Shown here one piece after another: positions 58,560 to 64,000 of a stretch of DNA of 64,000 nt. Source of the stretch: Bugulina stolonifera. Lineage: Eukaryota; Bryozoa; Gymnolaemata; Cheilostomatida; Bugulidae. Made by a program: the position numbers and the translations under genes. Location: assembly GCA_935421135.1 (NCBI GenBank), contig OW285192.1, positions 1,779,501 to 1,843,500 on the forward strand, written 5' to 3'. Below the pieces are notes generated by a model, which made no database searches, had not been told where the DNA came from, and saw only the letters and a program-made list of their open reading frames with translations. Position 1 is the first letter of the stretch, and each line of letters starts with the position of its first letter.

Positions 58560-58740
58560 CAACTTATTAGGAACATCTGAAATTGACCTTATAAGCCTCC
58601 TATGTAGAGTCCAAGGACTGAGGGTGGAAGAGAAACATCCTCATCTATGCTGGGGACTAAGAAAACTGTCAGAAAAATTCAAAATCCAGCTAAAAAGAGG
58701 TGCAGAGTCAAATTCTTTAGCAGCTCAAAGTTAACCAGTT
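58560..58740 (+). pseudogene. Ty3/gypsy pol fragment
   Basis: The frame reads LISLLCRVQGLRVEEKHPHL, then GLRKLSEKFKIQLKRGAES. It matches the conserved segment just before the RT of gypsy elements (usual form HLFxGLGKLxxxxxIxLKxGA). Isolated and decayed. Confidence 0.55.
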
Positions 58741-59105
58741 TTAAAATATTATCTTTGCTTACAGCATTTGCTACAGGCATGCTTTTGTTCTTTCACCCAT
58801 TGTCGCATAGCATCATTATCACTTAGAGTCAACAGTGAAGTCTTAAATAAAATTGAATGTTCCTGGCACGTTGTGCTATGTTGATTGCATGAGAAGTTTT
58901 AACAATGAATTTGAAATTTTGTATTTGCTGCATCTCCAGGTTCAACTTTGCGTAACAACGCTTTTGCCAACAATCGATAATGGTGTGGTGTATTTACGTA
59001 TTTCTAAGTAAAATATAGGATTGGCAAGGCATAGCTTTGATAGTAATATCGCTAGTTAATTAGCCAAGTAATGTACTTTTGCAACATACATAGTATACAT
59101 GTAAA

Positions 59106-60954
59106 ATGGATAGTATTCTAGATCTGCAAGTTTGTCAACTTCTACCAATACTATGCCTGTGAGTAGATGTACACATAATATTTGGCCTGCTTGCTTTAGA
59201 ATTAGAACAATGAGTGTCCTGCTGTGGAATTAGGTTATCATCGCTGAGCTGATAAAAAGTTCCTCAGTAAGCTAAATTAATAGAACAAGGTAAATTATGA
59301 GACTTTTTGAATTTATTCCTAATATGAGAGAAAAATAGTGATCATCTTTTCCTTGTTGATGAAACCGCAAGATATTGCGGTGAAACAGCCTGCCAAGACA
59401 TAATGTAGACTGTGTTCTTATATGCATTGACATTGTTTACATGATTATTCATTCACATATGCATTACACTTATCCATCCATATAATTATCCATCCATGCA
59501 TTACTGTCTAACCTTGTACATTTATTATATATGCATGATTACACTCTTATTATAATCAACTACTATTGTGTGCTCTATTATTATCCACCAATCAGATTAC
59601 TGCAACTACAATTGGTTTTTCCCATATATTATAAGCAATTATCTTCTCTTATCCGAATGTACAAGACTGAATCTTTTACCATACTTTTGAAGGCCAATAT
59701 CTCGGAATAGGCCCATACTTATATACTTTCTATTTCGGACCATTGTAAGCACCTTTTGTGCCAAGGGCGGCCTTTTCGGTGGCCGACGTCGGGCAGAACC
59801 ATCCATGTTGTTGCATCAGTTCTGGACCCGATACCTTATCGGCCTCGTTTTGCCGGAAGTAGATTTAGTATATAAGATAGCACATTTTCTGTATGAAATC
59901 AGTTGTTGATTGCGCTGTAATAAAGCAACATCTCCTAACTCAAACCTAGAGGCTTACTCTTGTAGGCGGGTCACTCCACCGGTGGATTCATAGATCCATA
60001 CGGCTCGAGTTCATCCCCATCCTCGTTTAAGCATATCTCTACACCACTTCTACAGCTTAGGTCAATCCTGGATTCTATATGAATCTAGCGTCGGGCTTAA
60101 GTTCCTAGAATATCAAATCTTTCACTACACTCCTCTGGAGTATAAAGTCTACAGACCTGCGTCGACCCTGGATTCTTTCATGAGGCTCAGCATCGGCCTA
60201 CGTCCAGATATATGATAACAAGAGCACCTAATAACTGTTCACTCTTTTATGTGATGTGTGGAAGGTCACTTGGTCGTCCTCTACCAACTTCCAAGCCCTT
60301 CGCAGCATGCTCGTGCCTTGGCACCCGCATGTAAATAAATACTGAAAACATTACATTGGTGGCAGCGGTGGGATACCTTTGGTCGGCTTTTGCAGTGAGA
60401 GGGAAGGCGATCACGGCCTTGGCACTCATATGTAAACAAGCACTAAAAAATTACAATACGGAGAAACAATACTGTTTCCTCGAGTAGAAAACATGACATT
60501 TACTATTCTCGTACATGTAATTGTCAGGACTCTTAGCATAGTTGATATCATGGAATTCTACTTGGTCATGCCCATGGCATGTAATTGATAACTCAGACTA
60601 GAACTTTCATGTAGGTGCTGCAACTACAATTGTACATGCATACATTACATGTATAATGTATATCTCACTGGTTCTGACAATGCAGATCATTCAGAACATT
60701 GTATCGACATGTATACTTCTCTTTACACAGCTTCCATAGCGTATGCAGTCACGGAACTTTACAGATACACCCTGATAAAGTGGATTTTATCAGTATTGAA
60801 GGGGAGATAATTCGAGATATGATGGTTTTAGACTCCAATCCCAACATTTCTATATACGTGATAGAAAACAGTGTAACTCAGGCTACTGATATAATTGCCG
60901 CTAGTAATGCAAACAGAACTGGAATACAGACATCTTTTGATTACTGGTTCAAAT
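59106..60954 (+). CDS. Receptor-family gene C (5' part, exons 1-2)
   Basis: Exon 1 59106-59158 (53 nt, ATG, GTGAGT donor) and exon 2 60740-60954 (215 nt, CTTCCATAG acceptor, GTGAGT donor), the same lengths and phases as gene B. Exon 1 gives MDSILDLQVCQLLPILCL, a signal peptide start. Exon 2 carries DMMVLDSNPNISIYVIENS and TSFDYWFK. Intron 2 DNA still aligns with intron 2 of B (AAGCCACACCTCYCTAGTCAC; CGTCTCGATCTGAC), so the duplication is fairly recent. Exon 3 would lie beyond the right edge because a gag-only LTR element enlarged the intron. It cannot be told whether the gene is complete. Confidence 0.75.
59376..60456 (+). mobile_element. LTR with tRNA-Leu primer site in intron 1 of gene C
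   Basis: LTR 59376-60355 (TGCGGTGAAACAG ... ACATTACA) with TATA-like TAGTATATAAGAT and TAATAAAGC. It is followed after one T by TGGTGGCAGCGGTGGGAT (60357-60374), complementary to the 3' end of tRNA-Leu including CCA. Only 80 bp later a second LTR-like end occurs (CTTGGCACTCATATGTAAAC...AAAATTACA, to 60456). No gag or pol remains. It is the same family as the solo LTR at 47301-48289. Confidence 0.82.
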
Positions 60955-61801
60955 GTGAGTTGAACTTAACTTTCTAACTTCTCTTGCTGGTTGGTAACCA
61001 CCTTAGATCTCAAGCTTGTACTTTGGTTTTGGTTTGATTATTGCTATGAAAATATATTAGAGAACATAAAGAAAAGCAATCCAGAGGTGCAATCAAAAGC
61101 AAGTAATGAGTAATAAAACCACATGCCCAACACGTCAACTCAAAACTCAAAACAGTCTCTCCAAGCCACACCTCTCTAGTCACTGAATGTGTCTCGATCT
61201 GACCAACTCTTGAGTTCAAGTGAGCAAGGACAGAACCACTACTCAATGTCTCCTGCAGGTCTCTCTGTGAACACCTCACAACATCATATCTGAGTAAGCC
61301 AGCACCATGGAGTACTTCAGAATTGGTGAAACACCAAATAACGCTATTTGTTTGATATGTTGCTGTAGAGCAGTGTATCAATACTGCAAAATATGGCATT
61401 CATGTTTTCCTTAACATTCTATTAAAGTAAGGAAAACCCAAAGTCTGCATAGTCTTCCTGAGTTGTCCTCTCTGGTATGAGCATGGAATTACGATTATAA
61501 ACCAGTTCAGCAGCTGTCAAGTCAAGGTATAGTCTGTACAGGATAGACATTATCAGTACAACTAGACTCACCTATGATAAGAATAGAAGTGCCGTGTGTT
61601 CGCTCCTGTATTCTATGCCTCAGTCTCGTATACTAATCCTATTGGCTAATGCTTATCTCAGGATCCAATAAGCGGCACTGTTATACACCATTGATCTCTA
61701 GATCATAATCCCACATGCCCTTTTCTTAGAAGAGCCTTCCTGTTGGTCCCTGGTAGTCTGTGTCTCCAGTAGCCCACACTCCTAGATTCCTACAATACTC
61801 A

Positions 61802-62053
61802 TCATGTGTTATAGCCTACAACATGCCCTTTCTCTGAAAGTCCTAAACTAGTATTTCTAGTCACCTCCGAGTAGAGGGGCTCATGAACAGTAACAATCTG
61901 AGGCTCTGCGCCTTCAGACTTTACTTCCATACCCACACTGACTCGTTCACTAGAGTTCTGGCTAACTTGTACTCTAGAACCTTGTATACTAGAATCTGCA
62001 TTCTGGGCAGCAGAAGGAGTCATAGACTCCCGCTCACTGCCTGAGACTTCCAT
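61802..62053 (-). CDS. Small ORF downstream of gag in the gag-only element
   Basis: 84 codons from ATG 62053 (MEVSGSERESMTPS) to 61802, ending near the polypurine tract. Ser/Glu-rich, no known domain. It could be translated, be a spliced continuation of gag, or be noise. It is kept because the element is otherwise intact and young. Confidence 0.35.
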   Translation of the reverse strand: MEVSGSERESMTPSAAQNADSSIQGSRVQVSQNSSERVSVGMEVKSEGAEPQIVTVHEPLYSEVTRNTSLGLSEKGHVVGYNT

Positions 62054-62179
62054 GGCCTGTAAATCACAATACACAAGTCATGTCATGTCTATGTAACCAT
62101 GGTGGACAGTATGCATTATAAATAGTGGTATATACACCGAAACTATTACCAACATGTACTCCCTGGAACACTGCCCTCT

Positions 62180-63118
62180 CTACCATCTGGACCAAGACCC
62201 TGACTCGCAATCTCTAGCCTGGTGACCTTTCCTTTCACATTTGTAACATATAATTTTAGGGCAATATCTGGCAACATGATTTTTTCCATTACATTCATAA
62301 CATCTAACCACATCTTTTCTTTCAGGTGTACTGGTACGCCTGTAACTGTCTCTAGAACTAGAACTAGAACTAGAACTAGAACTGTATCTACCTCTTCTTT
62401 CCCTGCTTCTACCTCTTCTACTACTTTCTATTTCAACTTCGCCCACTGGCTCTGTTTTTATAGCTACTGAGCCGAACTCCCTATTCAACTTTGTCACTGA
62501 CTCCTGTGCAGAAGACCGTGACCTCATTATAGTTTTCAGTTTATCCCAAGTCAAATCATCCTTCGCTATAAGCTCTCTAAACATGTTTTGGTCTCTCAAA
62601 CCTGCAACTGCTAGCACTAATGTTAATTCTTTACGCGCCGTTTGTAAGGGTACTTTAGCGGCTTCAATTTCAGTATTAAAAAATTCTAAACTTCTACTTA
62701 AACGTTCGACCCTGTTTAAATAATCTCTAGGATCTTCACTAGCACACTGTTGCACTTTCACAAAACTTTGGGTTCTAACATACAAACTATCTTCTCTCTG
62801 ATAGTGGTTAACCAAAACCTTCAAAGCTTCATCATATGTGGTATTGACCCCTTCTAACTCCAAACCCGTGGACACTAATGTCTCTCTACCCTCCGAGCCA
62901 ATAGATTTCAATAATACCAATAATTTACCTTCATCAGTGAATTTTGGAACCAAAGTTTCAACACCATGTTCATCTGTAACTTTATCTCTTCCCATTTCAA
63001 AGCTTTTCATTCTGATACACAATTTAAATTCTATAAGCCATCTATTCCATGAACCCGAGACATCTTTCGGATCTATACAAAGCTCGGGAAATCCCGAATA
63101 GCTAAAGCCAGTCGCCAT
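62180..63118 (-). CDS. Gag protein with RS-rich segment and two CCHC zinc knuckles
   Basis: 312 residues, intact from ATG 63118. The N-terminal two thirds form a gag/capsid-like helical region (SGSWNRWLIEFKLCIRMKS near residue 21, a QREDSLYVRTQSFV stretch in the middle). Residues about 230-265 are Arg/Ser-rich (RRGRSRERRGRY, ten Ser in a row, RDSYRR). The C-terminus has CYECNGKNHVARYC and CYKCERKGHQARDC, both C-x2-C-x4-H-x4-C nucleic-acid-binding knuckles. It should package element RNA into particles. No protease follows. Confidence 0.92.
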   Translation of the reverse strand: MATGFSYSGFPELCIDPKDVSGSWNRWLIEFKLCIRMKSFEMGRDKVTDEHGVETLVPKFTDEGKLLVLLKSIGSEGRETLVSTGLELEGVNTTYDEALKVLVNHYQREDSLYVRTQSFVKVQQCASEDPRDYLNRVERLSRSLEFFNTEIEAAKVPLQTARKELTLVLAVAGLRDQNMFRELIAKDDLTWDKLKTIMRSRSSAQESVTKLNREFGSVAIKTEPVGEVEIESSRRGRSRERRGRYSSSSSSSSSSRDSYRRTSTPERKDVVRCYECNGKNHVARYCPKIICYKCERKGHQARDCESGSWSRW

Positions 63119-63129
63119 TGATGTTTCCC

Positions 63130-63415
63130 CTAAATGACCTTAATAATATGTCTTCTTTTTTTTTTTTTTTAACAACAACAACAATAATAATAATAATAAT
63201 AACAATAATTATAATAATAAATGAAACAATGATCTAATGTGAACCTCCTCCTCCTCCTCTGTAGTGTGAATGTGTATCTCCTCTCCCTCCTCTGTAGTAT
63301 GAATATGTATCTCCTCCTCCTCCCCTGTAGTGTGAATGTGTATCTCCTCCTCCTCCTCTGTAGTGTGAATGTGTATCTCCTCCTCCTCTGTCGCCTCTCC
63401 CCCCCCCGAAAAAGA
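63130..63415. repeat. Repeat-rich leader of the gag-only element
   Basis: A poly-T run and an (AAT)n/(AAC)n stretch at about 63157-63220, then about four units of 30-36 bp (CTCCTCCTCCTCTGTAGTGT, GAATGTGTAT) at 63243-63390. It lies between primer site and gag start, where packaging signals are usual. Confidence 0.9.
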
Positions 63416-63679
63416 CTATTCTGCACAAAGTATACCAACGACTTGCAATACAGCTACCCCACCCGTGGTACCATGTCAAGTCAAGGTATAGTCTGTACTG
63501 GATAGACTTTATCAGTACAACTAGACTCACCTATGATAAGAATAGAAGTGCCGTGTGTTCGCTCCTGTATTCTATGCCTCAGTCTCGTATACTAATCCTA
63601 TTGGCTAATGCTTATCTCAGGATCCAATAAGCGGCACTGTTATACACCATTGATCTCTAGATCATAATCCCACAGCAGC

Positions 63680-64000
63680 TACAGTTTATGCTCTTTTATT
63701 CCACTGCATGCTATAATAAACATAAACGTGAATGAAATAATTTTAAATTAGCTGAGTGAAATTGACTCACTACATCAAAGAAGTTCAAAAATATTGACAC
63801 AATAATATTATGCATTTTTAAAATTACTCAGGCTTCTCCCTAATGAAAGATAAGTGTGACAAGCTATTCGAGTACACGTACAATGTATATTGGCTGCACC
63901 ATTAATCTGTAGGGAATTACACTAAAATAGGCTACCCCTTATTCACTCATGAAAGTTTGTAGAACATGTTAAGAAGTTGTCTTCCCATAGTATTTATAGC
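63680..64000 (+). other. Continuation of intron 2 of gene C
   Basis: AT-rich; no exon 3 counterpart, repeat array or element recognised up to the window edge. Confidence 0.5.

Larger units (their letters stand above)
54860..59105. other. Spacer between genes B and C
   Basis: No gene recognised. Contains the 3' UTR of B, AT-rich DNA, a more balanced block at about 55700-56250 that may be transposon debris, and the gypsy fragment at 58560-58740. The last 80 bp resemble the DNA upstream of gene B. Confidence 0.5.
61515..63674 (-). mobile_element. Gag-only, apparently non-autonomous LTR retrotransposon
   Basis: 2,160 bp with 201-bp LTRs (61515-61715, 63474-63674; TG...CA) differing by eye at two bases, and a 5-bp target duplication GCAGC (61510-61514, 63675-63679). 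On the coding strand: 5' LTR, primer site starting TGGTACCACGGGTGGGGTAG directly after it, a repeat-rich leader, gag (63118-62180), a short second ORF, the polypurine tract AAGAAAAGGGCA (61716-61727), 3' LTR. There is no room for RT or integrase, so copies must be moved by another element. It is antisense in intron 2 of gene C. Confidence 0.93.

Overview
The window is eukaryotic, AT-rich, intron-rich animal DNA. GT-AG introns of 0.1-6 kb separate 50-390 bp coding exons, TACATGTA palindromes are scattered throughout, and there are many minisatellites and transposable elements. The encoded proteins (Ig-like, EGF, F5/8C-like, beta-propeller) are metazoan. A sponge or another early-branching marine invertebrate fits best, but the sequence alone does not fix the taxon.

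The main content is a small family of large cell-surface receptors, assembled here by hand from splice sites and reading phase. Copy A (minus strand, about 124-5931) runs off the left edge; seven of its exons are recognisable. Copy B (plus strand, 14027-54859) appears complete. Its 29 exons give a 5,088-nt reading frame (about 1,695 residues). The order is: signal peptide, a conserved N-terminal domain, a galactose-binding (F5/8C-like) domain, a beta-propeller-like region, Ig-like, FN3-like and repeated Ig/'PIYC' modules, EGF and Cys-rich modules, one transmembrane helix, and a Ser/Lys-rich cytoplasmic tail. Copy C (plus strand, from 59106) shows exons 1 and 2 and then leaves the window. A and B lie head to head and B and C lie in tandem. 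A and B are almost identical in some exons and strongly diverged in the lectin-like exons.

The introns and spacers are packed with mobile DNA. Intron 14 of B holds a young 5.2-kb LTR retrotransposon (29814-34988, minus) with near-identical LTRs, a 5-bp target duplication, an intact protease-RT-RNase H-integrase ORF and a gag broken by one frame change. Intron 2 of C holds a 2.2-kb gag-only, apparently non-autonomous LTR element (61515-63674, minus), and a decayed relative lies in intron 18 of B. There are also a solo LTR (47301-48289), an LTR with a tRNA-Leu-type primer site (59376-60456), Ty3/gypsy pol fragments, LINE fragments, a long-TIR foldback element inside a LINE, mariner pieces and several tRNA-derived SINEs.

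Layout: 0-6 kb receptor A; 6-14 kb head-to-head spacer with LINE, foldback and SINE debris; 14-55 kb receptor B with TE-laden introns; 55-59 kb spacer; 59-64 kb start of receptor C with two LTR elements in its introns. I saw no rRNA, stand-alone tRNA gene or CRISPR array.
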